From assembly GCF_900107285.1 (NCBI RefSeq), contig NZ_FNPK01000001.1, positions 248,001 to 312,000 on the forward strand: a DNA stretch of 64,000 nt. The letters are read 5' to 3'. Shown here piece after piece: positions 37,010 through 47,007 of this stretch (position 1 is the first letter of the stretch; every line of letters begins with the position of its first letter). The notes below the pieces were generated by a model that was given only the letters and a program-made list of their open reading frames with translations, searched no databases and was not told where the DNA came from. This DNA comes from Acinetobacter kyonggiensis (GTDB taxonomy: Bacteria; Pseudomonadota; Gammaproteobacteria; Pseudomonadales; Moraxellaceae). A program made the position numbers and the translations under genes.

Positions 37010-37375
37010 ATGATCAGCTTAGAATTTTTACTTGCCTCTGCCATTGGGCTACTTACAGCAACGGGAATTTATTTAATTCTACGGGCACGTACTTTTCCTG
37101 TGGTACTCGGTTTGGCAATGATTGGCTATGCCGTCAACTTATTTCTTTTTGCGATGGGTCGTCTGCAAATTAATGCACCCGCGGTACTTACCGAAACCAC
37201 CAAGGTAACCGATCCCCTGCCCCAAGCTTTGGTGCTCACTGCGATTGTGATTGGTTTTGCAACCACTGCTTTTATTGTGCAACTTGCGCTACGCAGTCGT
37301 TATGAAACAGGAACCGATCACGTCGACTCGAAAGAAGATATTATTCCTATTGACCCACGTGAGGATGAGCCTTAA
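37010..37375 (+). CDS. mrpC: Na+/H+ antiporter subunit C (MrpC)
   Basis: A 121-residue NuoK-like membrane subunit with three hydrophobic helices; VLGLAMIGYAVNLFLFAMGR is the core helix. The ATG at 37010 lies 1 bp after the mrpA stop, with AAGGGGGA in front. The frame extends upstream inside mrpA but without a ribosome site. It overlaps mrpD by one base (TAATG), showing translational coupling. Confidence 0.92.
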   Translation: MISLEFLLASAIGLLTATGIYLILRARTFPVVLGLAMIGYAVNLFLFAMGRLQINAPAVLTETTKVTDPLPQALVLTAIVIGFATTAFIVQLALRSRYETGTDHVDSKEDIIPIDPREDEP

Positions 37376-39183
37376 TGAATGCTGTCATCCAATTCTGGAC
37401 TGAACATACCCCAATTTTTAGCATTTTAATTCCAGCTTTTACTGCTTTTTTATTGGTGTTACTTGGTAATCCAGGCGCTGGCTCATTAGCACACGATTGG
37501 CGCCAACCTTGGCGTCGTGGCATTAGTTACATTTCTTCAATTTTAGGTTTAGCCACGGCTATTCTTTATTTAATCTCTGCCAGTAGTGGGCAAATCAGTG
37601 TTTACAATTTAGGTGAATGGGCTGCACCATTCGGGATTGTCTTGGTGCTAGACCAACTTTCTGCACTGATGGTCGTCCTCACGTATGCCCTAGCAACCGC
37701 TGTTTTATGGTATGCAAGTCATGAGTGGGATACACGTGGTCGTTATTTCCATGCCATGTTCCATTTCTTATTGATGGGTCTATGCGGTGCATTTCTGACA
37801 GGTGACTTATTCAACTTATTTGTGTTCTTTGAAATCCTGTTGATGGCATCCTATGTGTTACTTTTACATGGACAAGGCAAAGCACGTTTTCAACTGGGCA
37901 TTCATTACGTCACCATTAACTTATTGGCTTCTGCGCTCTTTCTGATTGGTCTCGGCATCATTTATGGCAGTGTCGGCAGCCTAAATATGGCCGATGTCAC
38001 ACGCCTAATCCCACTTTTAGAACCTGACCAACATAAACTTGCTGTGGCTGGTGGCTTATTACTCTTTGTGGTTTTTGGTATTAAAGCCGCGATGCTGCCT
38101 GTTGGTTTCTGGCTGCCTAAAACCTATGCCGTTGCCACAACACCTGTTGCTGCGATTTTTACCATTATGACCAAAGTGGGGATCTATGCCATTTTACGGA
38201 TTAATGGCACAGTATTTGACGATCATTTAAGTCAAAGCATTTTGGTGTCTTGGTTATTGCCAATTGGCCTCATTACTTCAGTCTATGGCGTTATTGGCGC
38301 AATTGGCGCAGAACGACTGCGCCGCTTCGTCGGATTTATGATTCTGTCATCTATTGGCACGATCTTAATCGCCATTTCGCTGTTTAATACCTTGGCATGG
38401 GCTGCCGCACTGTATTATTTAGTGCATAGTACCCTGATTGCTGCTGCATTTTATTTGCTCTCTGGCTGGATTACCTCGCAACGTGGTGCATTTAAAGACC
38501 ATTTCAAAGTTGCGCCACACATGAAACAACAAAAAGTCGTTTCATTAACCTTCTTTTTAATTGCTTTAATGATGGCAGGCTTGCCTCCATTTAGTGGCTT
38601 CTTAGGTAAAGTCTTTATCTTACAAGCCACGTCACATTCACCGTATCAATTACTGATTATTATTGTAGTGTTAATTGTCAGCTTACTCAGTATTATTGCC
38701 TTTACCCGCATCGGTTTTGTACTGTTCTGGCGTGCCACACAACCCGAAGACAATCCAAATTCGGCAGAATATAAGGCCTATCAAGCCTTGCCAGATCAAG
38801 CACCTGCTCGAAATGACAAAACCATCTATTTACTGCTTTTAGCTTTAATTCTGTATATGGTTTATGCCAGCCCAATTCAGCAATATATGTTTAAAACGGC
38901 TGAACAAATACAAAATAATGCCTTATACGAAAGCAGAATTTTGAAAAGGGATCATCTAAATCAGGTCATCAGCGTACAACCATATGATCCAGAAAATCTA
39001 CCTGAAACCAAATATGGCGGTGAAACGGTTGATCCAAATGCGCATCTCATCCCTTATGTTATTTCTGAAAATACTTTAAACGGTGAGCATATTTCAGAAT
39101 ATAAACAACGCCAAATCAATCAACAAATCGTACAAGAACCGGCCCACCCAGATGATGCCAAACTGAAACCTATGGAGCCTTAA
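37375..39183 (+). CDS. mrpD: Na+/H+ antiporter subunit D (MrpD)
   Basis: A NuoM/N-like proton-channel subunit with about 14 membrane helices; VLVLDQLSALMVVLTYALATAVLW and GIKAAMLPVGFWLPKTYAVA contain the conserved charged positions. The total length is 602 residues, about 100 more than typical MrpD. The extra part is a hydrophilic, Gln-rich C-terminal tail from about residue 505, after the last helix. It overlaps mrpC by one base and ends 2 bp before mrpE. Confidence 0.92.
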   Translation: MNAVIQFWTEHTPIFSILIPAFTAFLLVLLGNPGAGSLAHDWRQPWRRGISYISSILGLATAILYLISASSGQISVYNLGEWAAPFGIVLVLDQLSALMVVLTYALATAVLWYASHEWDTRGRYFHAMFHFLLMGLCGAFLTGDLFNLFVFFEILLMASYVLLLHGQGKARFQLGIHYVTINLLASALFLIGLGIIYGSVGSLNMADVTRLIPLLEPDQHKLAVAGGLLLFVVFGIKAAMLPVGFWLPKTYAVATTPVAAIFTIMTKVGIYAILRINGTVFDDHLSQSILVSWLLPIGLITSVYGVIGAIGAERLRRFVGFMILSSIGTILIAISLFNTLAWAAALYYLVHSTLIAAAFYLLSGWITSQRGAFKDHFKVAPHMKQQKVVSLTFFLIALMMAGLPPFSGFLGKVFILQATSHSPYQLLIIIVVLIVSLLSIIAFTRIGFVLFWRATQPEDNPNSAEYKAYQALPDQAPARNDKTIYLLLLALILYMVYASPIQQYMFKTAEQIQNNALYESRILKRDHLNQVISVQPYDPENLPETKYGGETVDPNAHLIPYVISENTLNGEHISEYKQRQINQQIVQEPAHPDDAKLKPMEP

Positions 39184-39185
39184 CT

Positions 39186-39707
39186 ATGCAAAAAACATCG
39201 TTTTTGGAAAACTGGCTACCCCATCCATTTGTTTCTGTCATTGTGGCTTTAAGCTGGATCATGCTTGCGCATAGTATTGACCCAGCAACATTACTGATGG
39301 CTTTCATGCTCGGAATTTTTATTCCGCGCTTAGTCAATCCCTTTACTGCCCGTACACCGAATATCAACTGGCTATTGGCATTCAAATTATTTTTTGTGGT
39401 GCTCTGGGACATCATTATTTGCAATATTAAAGTGGCTAAATTGGTTCTTGGGCCTACGCATAAACTGCATCCGAAATGGTTTCGAGTACCGTTAGACTCC
39501 CAACATGAACAAGTCAATGTTTTACTTGCCCTGATTATTACCACAACCCCCGGTACGGTCACGGCTGGGATTGACCAAGACCGTGGTGATATTTTAGTTC
39601 ATGCATTAAGCAGTGATAACATAGAAATTGACATTCAAGACATTAAAACTCGTTATGAAAAAGCACTGATGATGATTTTTAATGTGGAATCAGGAGACGA
39701 TGCATGA
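39186..39707 (+). CDS. mrpE: Na+/H+ antiporter subunit E (MrpE)
   Basis: A 173-residue membrane subunit of the Mrp complex. Two N-terminal helices and the family stretch LIITTTPGTVTAGIDQDRGDILVHAL are clear. It lies 2 bp after mrpD and overlaps mrpF by four bases (ATGA). Confidence 0.92.
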   Translation: MQKTSFLENWLPHPFVSVIVALSWIMLAHSIDPATLLMAFMLGIFIPRLVNPFTARTPNINWLLAFKLFFVVLWDIIICNIKVAKLVLGPTHKLHPKWFRVPLDSQHEQVNVLLALIITTTPGTVTAGIDQDRGDILVHALSSDNIEIDIQDIKTRYEKALMMIFNVESGDDA

Positions 39708-39979
39708 GCATTTTGCCTTATACGCTGGGCATATGTATGGTTGCCATCACCATTTCAATGTTCCTTTGCCTAATTCGTTTAGTTATCGGCCCCTCTATTG
39801 TTGATCGACTTTTGGCTCTGGATACTCTTTTTCTCAATGCCACCTGTTTAATTGTCATTTTGGGTATTTATTGGGCAAGCACCTCATTCTTTGAGGGAGC
39901 ACTCTTGGTTGCCATGCTTGGTTTTGTCTCAACAGCAGCCCTCGCCCGCTACTTTACCACTGGTCATGTCGTGGATTAG
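39704..39979 (+). CDS. mrpF: Na+/H+ antiporter subunit F (MrpF)
   Basis: A 91-residue subunit with three membrane helices and the family pattern RLVIGPSIVDRLLALDTL followed by a Gly/Ala-rich third helix. It starts inside the mrpE stop and ends 11 bp before mrpG, with AGGAG between them. Confidence 0.92.
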   Translation: MSILPYTLGICMVAITISMFLCLIRLVIGPSIVDRLLALDTLFLNATCLIVILGIYWASTSFFEGALLVAMLGFVSTAALARYFTTGHVVD

Positions 39980-39990
39980 GAGTAAAAATA

Positions 39991-40368
39991 ATGCAACTTG
40001 TTATGGAAATTCTGGTTTCAATTTTTTTATTGATTGGTGCTTTCTTTACGCTGGTGGGTGGAATTGGCATGGTACGCCTCCCCGATTTATTTATGCGTCT
40101 ACATGCACCAACCAAATCAAGTACGTTAGGTCTGGGTAGTTTTTTAATTGCTGCCATTATTTTTGCTGCTTTTAATGGCCGTTTTGGTTTTGCTGAAATA
40201 CTCATTACCTTATTCATTTTTATCACAGCACCGGTATCGGCCAATCTGATGGCACAAGCAGCTCTGCATTTACGTTTACGCTCAACCAGTGGTGAAGTAC
40301 CTGAAAGTTTAGACCGCCCACTCCCTTGGCAACGTTCTCGAGTTCGCCGCCAATATCAGAAAAAATAG
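39991..40368 (+). CDS. mrpG: Na+/H+ antiporter subunit G (MrpG)
   Basis: A 125-residue three-helix subunit with the family motif GMVRLPDLFMRLHAPTKSSTLG. The last ~30 residues are a basic tail (RPLPWQRSRVRRQYQKK). It completes the seven-function operon (A and B fused) and is followed by a terminator. Confidence 0.92.
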   Translation: MQLVMEILVSIFLLIGAFFTLVGGIGMVRLPDLFMRLHAPTKSSTLGLGSFLIAAIIFAAFNGRFGFAEILITLFIFITAPVSANLMAQAALHLRLRSTSGEVPESLDRPLPWQRSRVRRQYQKK

Positions 40369-40379
40369 TCTTCATCCTT

Positions 40380-40401
40380 TAGGAGCTTCGGCTCCTTTTA
40401 T
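40380..40401 (+). terminator. Terminator after the mrp operon
   Basis: AGGAGC-TTCG-GCTCCT, a stem with a stable UUCG loop, followed by TTTTAT. Confidence 0.75.
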
Positions 40402-40428
40402 CATTCAAATCAATCCATCGCTCAGCAT

Positions 40429-40608
40429 CTACAGCACATGCATTAAAGCAGTGTAAACTTGATCATCTTTAAACAAATTTGATGATTGAATATCAACAAG
40501 ATTCTGAGCTTCTCCGTAAAGTACTGCACCTTTCTCAACTTTACCCAAAATCATTATTGAATAATTTCGTTGTATACGCTCCGTGCTTTAAGCTTGTTTA
40601 TGTTGCAT
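40429..40608 (-). pseudogene. Small decayed reading frame between mrpG and rbfA
   Basis: On the minus strand a good ribosome site (AGGAGACC) precedes ATG at 40608. The frame stops at codon 7 and then continues in phase without stops to the TAG at 40429, giving about 52 residues of protein-like sequence (for example ILGKVEKGAVLYGEAQNLVD and FKDDQVYTALMHVL). The in-phase stop suggests a decayed gene. A 41-residue product from the ATG at 40554 is possible but lacks a ribosome site. No family was recognised. It fills most of the 341 bp gap. Confidence 0.35.
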
Positions 40609-40656
40609 AAAATAGGTCTCCTATGTTGCAACTTATTTCAGGACAGAACACATCCA

Positions 40657-40686
40657 TAAAAAAAGCCACCCGAAGGTGGCTTTTTT
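40657..40686 (-). terminator. Rho-independent terminator after rbfA
   Basis: AAAAAAAGCCACC-CGAA-GGTGGCTTTTTT is a perfect stem with a CGAA tetraloop, 23 bp after the rbfA stop on the minus strand. It ends the rimP-nusA-infB-rbfA transcript. Confidence 0.9.
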
Positions 40687-40709
40687 GCATATAACTTACG
40701 TTATATTAA

Positions 40710-41114
40710 TTATTCATCATCTTTTTTTGCTTCTTCAGGAGGTAAATCCTTCACTGCTTCAGCAATCAAACCAAACATATAGTTACCATATGCATTGGTT
40801 TTATCATAATGAAAACGCAATCTTGGCGTAATACGTGTCTTGATACGACGACCTAATTCGTGACGCAAGAAACCAGAAGCACCATTTAACACTGCTAAAG
40901 TTTCTTTATTTGCCGCTTCACTTTGATCATCGCCCAGTTCACGTCCCATTACGGTGACGTAAACTTCTGCATAGCCTAAATCTGCGCTGACTTTCACCGC
41001 AGAGATGGTCACTAGACCACCTAAGCGTGGATCTTTCAGTTCTTGACGGATTAGTTCTGACAACTCACGTTGTACCGTATCCGCCATTCGCTTAAGACGT
41101 TGACTACCCGCCAT
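40710..41114 (-). CDS. rbfA: 30S ribosome-binding factor A
   Basis: RbfA is a KH-like cold-shock factor that binds free 30S subunits and aids 16S rRNA 5' maturation. The 134-residue protein has the family landmarks RLKRMADTVQRELSELI and DPRLGGLVTISAVKVSADL, and an acidic C-terminus. Its ATG overlaps the infB stop by one base, so translation is coupled. In E. coli truB and rpsO follow; here a terminator follows and rpsO-pnp is 30 kb away. Confidence 0.95.
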   Translation of the reverse strand: MAGSQRLKRMADTVQRELSELIRQELKDPRLGGLVTISAVKVSADLGYAEVYVTVMGRELGDDQSEAANKETLAVLNGASGFLRHELGRRIKTRITPRLRFHYDKTNAYGNYMFGLIAEAVKDLPPEEAKKDDE

Positions 41115-43816
41115 TAAAGACTCCGTTTAATCAATTGAACATCATAAACTTCGATTTTATCGAGTACTTTGATGTCTTTATAACCTTTCACGGCAAGACC
41201 ACATTCCATACCAGCACGAACTTCTTCAACCACTTCTTTATAGCGACGAAGAGATTCAAGCTCACCTTGGAATACCACCACGTCATCACGTAATACGCGA
41301 ATCGGTTTATTACGGTGTAACATGCCTTCAAGTACCATACAGCCCGCAGCCGCACCAAATTTACTTGAGTGGAACACTTCACGTACTTGAGCTACACCCA
41401 GAATCGTTTCACGATGCTCAGGTGCAAGCTTACCGCTCATTGCTGCTTTCACATCATCAATCAATTCATAAATGATGCTGTAGTAACGAATGTCGATACC
41501 ATCTGCATCGGCTTTTTGACGCGCAGTATTATCAGCACGGACGTTAAAGCCTAGAAGTACAGCTTCAGACGATTCAGCAAGGGTAACGTCAGACTCGGTA
41601 ATTGCACCCACACCTGAACCAATGACACGAACACGAACTTCATCCGTTGCCAATGCTTGCAAAGCAACAGTCAATGCTTCTAACGTACCACGTACATCAG
41701 TTTTAAGCACCACATTGACATAAGGCACATCTTTCTTGCCCATAGACGCCATGATGTTTTCAAGACGCATTGCACTTTGACGCTCAAGACGTTGTTCACG
41801 TTCACGTGAAAGACGAGCATCAGCAACTTCACGCGCTTTCTTCTCATCATTTACCACAAGAACTTCGTCACCCGCCATTGGTGCTTCAGGAAGACCTAAA
41901 ATCTCAACTGGGATTGAAGGACCTGCTGATTGAATACGTTTACCGTTTTCATCCACCATCGCACGAACACGACCGTAAGAACCACCAGCAAGAACAAGAT
42001 CACCGACTTTCAATGTACCGTTTTGTACAAGAATAGAAGCAACAGCACCACGGTCTTTATCAACACGCGCTTCAATTACAACACCTTGTGCAGCACCTTC
42101 TTCAGACGCTTTCAATTCAAGAAGTTCAGATTGAATTAAAATAAGGTCGAGAAGATCATCAATACCTTGACCCGAATGCGCAGAAACCATGGCAACAGGA
42201 ACATCACCGCCCCACTGTTCAGGCACAATTTCTTTAACCGTCAATTCATTTAATACACGATCTGGATCAGCAGATTCTTTGTCCATTTTGTTGATGGCAA
42301 CAATGATTGGCGTACCCGCAGCACGTGCATGATCAATTGCTTCAGCTGTTTGTGGCATTACACCATCATCAGCTGCAACAACAAGTACCACGATATCAGT
42401 CGCTTTCGCACCACGTGAACGCATTGAAGTAAACGCCGCATGTCCCGGTGTATCAAGGAAGGTAATAATCCCTTTCTCAGTTTCAACGTGATAAGCACCG
42501 ATATGCTGTGTAATACCACCAGCCTCACCCGCTGCTACTTTAGTACGACGGATACGGTCTAGAAGTGATGTCTTACCATGGTCAACGTGGCCCATGATCG
42601 TAACAACAGGAGCACGAGTGGTTTGAACGCCACGCGCTTCTTCAGCAGCTTCAAGTAAGTTATCTTCAGCTTGTGTATCCGATACTAGAACTGGGTTATG
42701 ACCCATTTCTTCAACCACGAGCGCTGCAATTTCTTGCTCAATCGCTTGGTTCTGTGTCACAAGCTCACCCATTTTCATGAGTGATTTGATAACTTCACGA
42801 ACTTTAATCGCCATTTTCGCTGCAAGATCAGCAACAACAATCGTAGAGCCAATTTCAACATCGTAAACTTGCTTTTTAACTGGTTTTTCGAAGCCATGCT
42901 TATTCGCTTGGCTGGTTTTCAAACCACGTTTAGGCTGTTTACTGAAGCTTTGCTCTTCCTGACCACGACGTCCACCTTTCTTCGGTGCACGTGTACTGGT
43001 GGTATTACCACCACGTTTAATTTCACGGTCTTCTTTCGCAAATGAATCTTCATATGCTTGACCCACAAGGCCAGCAGCAAGTGGAGAATCATCAATAACA
43101 CGAATCGTTGCAGTAGTATCTTCAGCAGAGTATTTAGACGCCATTTGACGCATCTGCTCAAGCGTACGCTGTTGCCCTTCTTCAGCCGATTTACGGCGTG
43201 CCGCCTCTTCTACTGCTTTTAATTGTGCAGCCTGAGCTTCACGCGCTTTCTTCTGCTCTGCGGTTTCGGTCACTTTAACCACTTGCTTAACAATTGGTTT
43301 GTTCGTCGATTTACGCTTCACCACAACAGCCGCTTTAGGTACTTCTTGCTTCGCCGTTTCTTGCTTAGCTGCAGCACGCATTGCTTCTAAAGCTTTAGAA
43401 GCGCCACCTACATTCGAAGCTGTATTTTGTTGCGCTTGATCACGACCTTTAGGCTCAGTCTGTGATTTTTGTTCCGCTTCTGCTTTCGCTAAAGCTTCTG
43501 CTTTAATTTGTTCTGGATTTGGCTTAACAAACGTATGCTTTTTACGCACTTCAACGTTAATTGTTTTCGCCTTACCTGAGGTACTTGCCACTTTAGCCGT
43601 ACTGGTTGTTTTACGTTTCAACGTGATTTTTCCTGCATGCCCATCGTCTTGACCATGAATTTTTTTCAAATGGTTAACGAGGGTATCTTGTTGTTCAGTG
43701 GAAATAATATCTTCAGCTTTACGTTGCGGTAAACCTGCGTCACGAACCTGCTCTAGGAGCTTCTCAACTGGACGTGCTACGCTGAGAGCTAACTCTTTAA
43801 TCGACTTGTCCGTCAT
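41114..43816 (-). CDS. infB: Translation initiation factor IF-2
   Basis: IF2 is the GTPase that brings fMet-tRNA to the 30S subunit. The 900-residue protein starts with an IF2_N domain and a long Lys/Glu/Ala-rich linker. The G domain follows from about residue 400 ([21 protein letters not shown]), then domains II-IV ending in [18 protein letters not shown]. The start has a strong AGGAGG. It lies 10 bp after nusA in the conserved rimP-nusA-infB-rbfA operon. Confidence 0.98.
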   Translation of the reverse strand: MTDKSIKELALSVARPVEKLLEQVRDAGLPQRKAEDIISTEQQDTLVNHLKKIHGQDDGHAGKITLKRKTTSTAKVASTSGKAKTINVEVRKKHTFVKPNPEQIKAEALAKAEAEQKSQTEPKGRDQAQQNTASNVGGASKALEAMRAAAKQETAKQEVPKAAVVVKRKSTNKPIVKQVVKVTETAEQKKAREAQAAQLKAVEEAARRKSAEEGQQRTLEQMRQMASKYSAEDTTATIRVIDDSPLAAGLVGQAYEDSFAKEDREIKRGGNTTSTRAPKKGGRRGQEEQSFSKQPKRGLKTSQANKHGFEKPVKKQVYDVEIGSTIVVADLAAKMAIKVREVIKSLMKMGELVTQNQAIEQEIAALVVEEMGHNPVLVSDTQAEDNLLEAAEEARGVQTTRAPVVTIMGHVDHGKTSLLDRIRRTKVAAGEAGGITQHIGAYHVETEKGIITFLDTPGHAAFTSMRSRGAKATDIVVLVVAADDGVMPQTAEAIDHARAAGTPIIVAINKMDKESADPDRVLNELTVKEIVPEQWGGDVPVAMVSAHSGQGIDDLLDLILIQSELLELKASEEGAAQGVVIEARVDKDRGAVASILVQNGTLKVGDLVLAGGSYGRVRAMVDENGKRIQSAGPSIPVEILGLPEAPMAGDEVLVVNDEKKAREVADARLSREREQRLERQSAMRLENIMASMGKKDVPYVNVVLKTDVRGTLEALTVALQALATDEVRVRVIGSGVGAITESDVTLAESSEAVLLGFNVRADNTARQKADADGIDIRYYSIIYELIDDVKAAMSGKLAPEHRETILGVAQVREVFHSSKFGAAAGCMVLEGMLHRNKPIRVLRDDVVVFQGELESLRRYKEVVEEVRAGMECGLAVKGYKDIKVLDKIEVYDVQLIKRSL

Positions 43817-43826
43817 ATATTTCCTC

Positions 43827-45311
43827 CTAGTTAAACCATGATTCGCGCGCTTTCATGATGAGTTGACCTGCTTTTTCAGCACCTAAACCTTCAATATCTT
43901 CAATATCGTCAGTCGCTTGGTCTGCCAAATCATCTACTGTTACCACACCGCGAGCCGCAAGTGCGTACGCGATTTCCTGCGTCATCCCATCCATTGCAAC
44001 AAGTTCTGCACTTGGATCTTGGATGTTTTCTTGTTGTTTTAATGCATCAGCCAATGTAATTTCTTTTGCACGGCTTTGCAATAATTCAACAATTTCAGCA
44101 TCTAACTCAATTTCATCAAATGTTTCAGCTGGAACATAAGCAATCTCTTCCAAAGAAGTAAAGCCCATTTCAACCAAAGCCATTGCCAAATCTTCTTCAA
44201 TATCTAAACGACTTACAAACATGTCTAAATATTGTTGAGCTTCATTTTGTTGACGCGCATAAAACTCTTCTTCGAGCATCATATCCAGTTTATAGCCTGT
44301 TAATTCAGATGCTAAACGGACATTTTGACCTTGTGAGCCAATAGCACGAGCCAATTGATCAGTGGCTGCAAAAATGATATCAGCAGTATGTGCATCTTCA
44401 TCAATCACAATACTCGATACATCAGCAGGCTCTAAAGCACTGGCAATGTACTGTGCTGGATCGTCAGACCACACCACAACATCAATACGCTCACCATTTA
44501 ACTCTGATTGCACCGCTTGGATACGTGTACCACGCATACCAATACAAGCACCGACAGGATCAATACGATGATCGTTGGTTTTCACAGCAATTTTAGCACG
44601 AACACCCGGTTGACGGGCAGCGGCTTTAATTTCAATGATTTCTTCAGAAATTTCAGGAATCTCTTTCTTCATCAATGCCATTAGCATTTCAGGACGCGCA
44701 CGTGACAACAATAATTGTGCACCACGACCTTCACGATTCACGCTATATAGAATAGCGTTCATACGTTGTTTAGGACGAAGAATTTCTTTTGGGATCATTT
44801 CTTCACGTGAAAGATATGCTTCAGCATTATCACCCAAGTCAATGATAAAGCCATCTTTGGTTTGTTTTTTCACTTCACCGTAGATGAGTTCGCCCACTTT
44901 AGATTCGTATGCATCCGCAACTAAAGCACGCTCAGCTTCACGAATTTTTTGCACAATGACTTGTTTCGCAATTTGTGCAGCAATTCGACCAAAATCAATC
45001 GATTCAACTTCAAGTTCACGAATATCACCGATAGACCATTGTTCAGGATCTAAATCAGAGATTGCATCCTGACATGCAGGCATTTCATGATCTTCGTCAG
45101 CAACCACTTCCCATTGACGGAAAGTACGATAATCACCCGTTTTACGATCAATTTCTACACGTAAACGTGCTTCTTCTGCGTGTGTGCCTTCGTAAAATTT
45201 CTTTTTAGTCGCAGCAACTAAAGCTTGTTCAAGTGCTTCAAAAATTGCATCACGACTTACACCTTTTTCGTTACTAACCGTTTCTACTACGGTAAGAATT
45301 TCACGAGCCAT
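43827..45311 (-). CDS. nusA: Transcription termination/antitermination factor NusA
   Basis: NusA binds RNA polymerase and modulates pausing, termination and antitermination. The 494-residue protein has the N-terminal polymerase-binding domain, an S1 domain ([20 protein letters not shown]), two KH domains ([15 protein letters not shown] and [16 protein letters not shown]) and two C-terminal acidic repeats, the same layout as E. coli (495 residues). It lies between rimP (39 bp) and infB (10 bp). Confidence 0.97.
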   Translation of the reverse strand: MAREILTVVETVSNEKGVSRDAIFEALEQALVAATKKKFYEGTHAEEARLRVEIDRKTGDYRTFRQWEVVADEDHEMPACQDAISDLDPEQWSIGDIRELEVESIDFGRIAAQIAKQVIVQKIREAERALVADAYESKVGELIYGEVKKQTKDGFIIDLGDNAEAYLSREEMIPKEILRPKQRMNAILYSVNREGRGAQLLLSRARPEMLMALMKKEIPEISEEIIEIKAAARQPGVRAKIAVKTNDHRIDPVGACIGMRGTRIQAVQSELNGERIDVVVWSDDPAQYIASALEPADVSSIVIDEDAHTADIIFAATDQLARAIGSQGQNVRLASELTGYKLDMMLEEEFYARQQNEAQQYLDMFVSRLDIEEDLAMALVEMGFTSLEEIAYVPAETFDEIELDAEIVELLQSRAKEITLADALKQQENIQDPSAELVAMDGMTQEIAYALAARGVVTVDDLADQATDDIEDIEGLGAEKAGQLIMKARESWFN

Positions 45312-45350
45312 AAGTCACCTATTCGTTCAGATTCTTATTTATTGAATGAA

Positions 45351-45875
45351 TTAATCTTGGTAGATCAAATTTGATTTGTCGATATTATGACTGTCTATTT
45401 CAAGTACGTGTTGATTTTCAACTTCAACTTGAATGATCTCATTCTCAAGATCAACAGCAATCAGTTTTGCTTGAAATTTACGACGGTTTTCTACGGCACT
45501 AATCAGACGTAAAGCAATTTGCTTTCCAATATAAGCTGGCATCTGGTGAAGTTGGAAGAATGGACGATCCCAACCCGGTGAAGATACTTCAAGTGAGTAT
45601 TCGCCAGAAATTGGATCATGTACGTCAAGCGTTGCACCTACTTGCTGGGTTACACGAACACAGTCTTGTACGCCAATACCCTGACCTTGTTCAAGCTCAC
45701 CATCTTCATTCATGACAGGTTGCGTGTTATTTTCGTTCGCTTTATCAATATAGATACGCAATAAAGAACGTTTACCTTGAGGAATAAATTCGATTCCCCA
45801 AAGATCTACATTACAAGCTTGCACTGCAGGAGTTATTAGGTCTTGAAGTGCTTGAGTTTTATTTGATAGCTTCAT
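45351..45875 (-). CDS. rimP: Ribosome maturation factor RimP
   Basis: RimP helps assemble the 30S subunit. The 174-residue length is slightly above the usual ~150; an insert ([20 protein letters not shown]) in the N-terminal domain accounts for most of it. Family landmarks [21 protein letters not shown] and [15 protein letters not shown] are clear. It heads the operon; two terminators lie between it and the tRNA cluster upstream, so it should have its own promoter in 45876-45990, though no strong match was found. Confidence 0.94.
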   Translation of the reverse strand: MKLSNKTQALQDLITPAVQACNVDLWGIEFIPQGKRSLLRIYIDKANENNTQPVMNEDGELEQGQGIGVQDCVRVTQQVGATLDVHDPISGEYSLEVSSPGWDRPFFQLHQMPAYIGKQIALRLISAVENRRKFQAKLIAVDLENEIIQVEVENQHVLEIDSHNIDKSNLIYQD

Positions 45876-45995
45876 TTACTCTCGTCATTGTTGTGCGATT
45901 CAATAGTCGCTGTGACCGGTTCAGACTAACTCAACTATATTAGTAGTGAAACATGACAATTTGACCAATGGATGTCGACACTACACGATAGCCAA

Positions 45996-46017
45996 TAAAA
46001 AAGGGCGTAATCGCCCC
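45996..46017 (-). terminator. Second terminator downstream of the tRNA cluster
   Basis: On the minus strand GGGCG-ATTA-CGCCC is followed by TTTTTTATT. It lies between the initiator tRNA genes and rimP. Confidence 0.75.
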
Positions 46018-46049
46018 TGTGTACACAGAAAAACCAAAGTCCACTGTGC

Positions 46050-46080
46050 AAAAAGGCCCACCATTTTTGTGAGCCTTTTA
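46050..46080 (-). terminator. First terminator downstream of the tRNA cluster
   Basis: On the minus strand AAAAGGCTCAC and GTGGGCCTTTT pair (one T-G pair) across a seven-base loop and run into T. It begins directly after the last initiator tRNA gene. Confidence 0.75.
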
Positions 46081-46086
46081 GAAACT

Positions 46087-46163
<77 letters not shown>

Positions 46164-46254
46164 ACAACGTGCAAAAATTATATACAATTCACTGAACATT
46201 TTCAATCAAAAAATCTTCAATGGTTGCTTGATTAAGTTGCACCTTAATCAAAAA

Positions 46255-46331
<77 letters not shown>

Positions 46332-46403
46332 TCAACCTGCAAAAATTCAATCACGATTAAAATTTATTTTAAATCGCCTATTTAGTTTGCCTCTAAATAG
46401 TAT

Positions 46404-46480
<77 letters not shown>

Positions 46481-46526
46481 TCAACAGATTTGCTGCACAC
46501 ACCAACTTATGTTCTGGATTACAAGT

Positions 46527-46611
46527 TGGTGCGGAAGGGGGGACTTGAACCCCCACGCCCGAAAGCACTACCACCTCAAGGTAGCGTGTCTACCAATTCC
46601 ACCACCACCGC
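46527..46611 (-). tRNA. tRNA-Leu (GAG)
   Basis: An 85-base class II tRNA with a long variable arm, encoded CCA and the anticodon loop CTTGAGG giving GAG. The D region (TGGTGGAATTGGTAGACACG) is typical of tRNA-Leu. The acceptor stem GCGGTGG/CTTCCGC has a U opposite U at pair 5:68 and a G-U at 6:67. It follows secG, as leuU does in E. coli. Confidence 0.95.
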
Positions 46612-46664
46612 AGCTGTGTCGCATTCTAGTCGGATCATGTCCAAAAAGAAAGAACTAAATCAGG

Positions 46665-46994
46665 TTATTCGCCTGTTTTCGGTGCAACTGGCGAAGTTTC
46701 ATTCGAATTCACAGGTGCAGTCGTGGTTGTTTGTACCGATTTTAAACTATAAGCATCGGTGGTTTGTTTTTTAGCAAATACAGCTAGCGTTAAACTGGTG
46801 ACAAAAAATAGCGCGGTTAAAACTGCAGTCAAACGCGTTAAAAAGTTACCTGAACCGGATGCACCAAATACAGTGGCAGCACCGCCGCCACCAAATGATG
46901 CGCCAGCATCTGCACCTTTACCATGTTGTACCAGAATCAATACAATCATTAAAATGGCTAAGATAATATGTACCACCAGCACAAAAGTTTGCAT
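46665..46994 (-). CDS. secG: Preprotein translocase subunit SecG
   Basis: SecG is a small two-helix membrane subunit of the SecYEG channel. The 109-residue protein has a first helix (VVHIILAILMIVLILVQ), the conserved HGKGADAGASFGGG loop, and a second helix around residues 55-70. A Thr/Pro-rich tail of about 35 residues follows. It lies 13 bp after tpiA and upstream of tRNA-Leu, the order found in E. coli around secG-leuU. Confidence 0.95.
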   Translation of the reverse strand: MQTFVLVVHIILAILMIVLILVQHGKGADAGASFGGGGAATVFGASGSGNFLTRLTAVLTALFFVTSLTLAVFAKKQTTDAYSLKSVQTTTTAPVNSNETSPVAPKTGE

Positions 46995-47007
46995 GCTGAA
47001 CTCCTAA

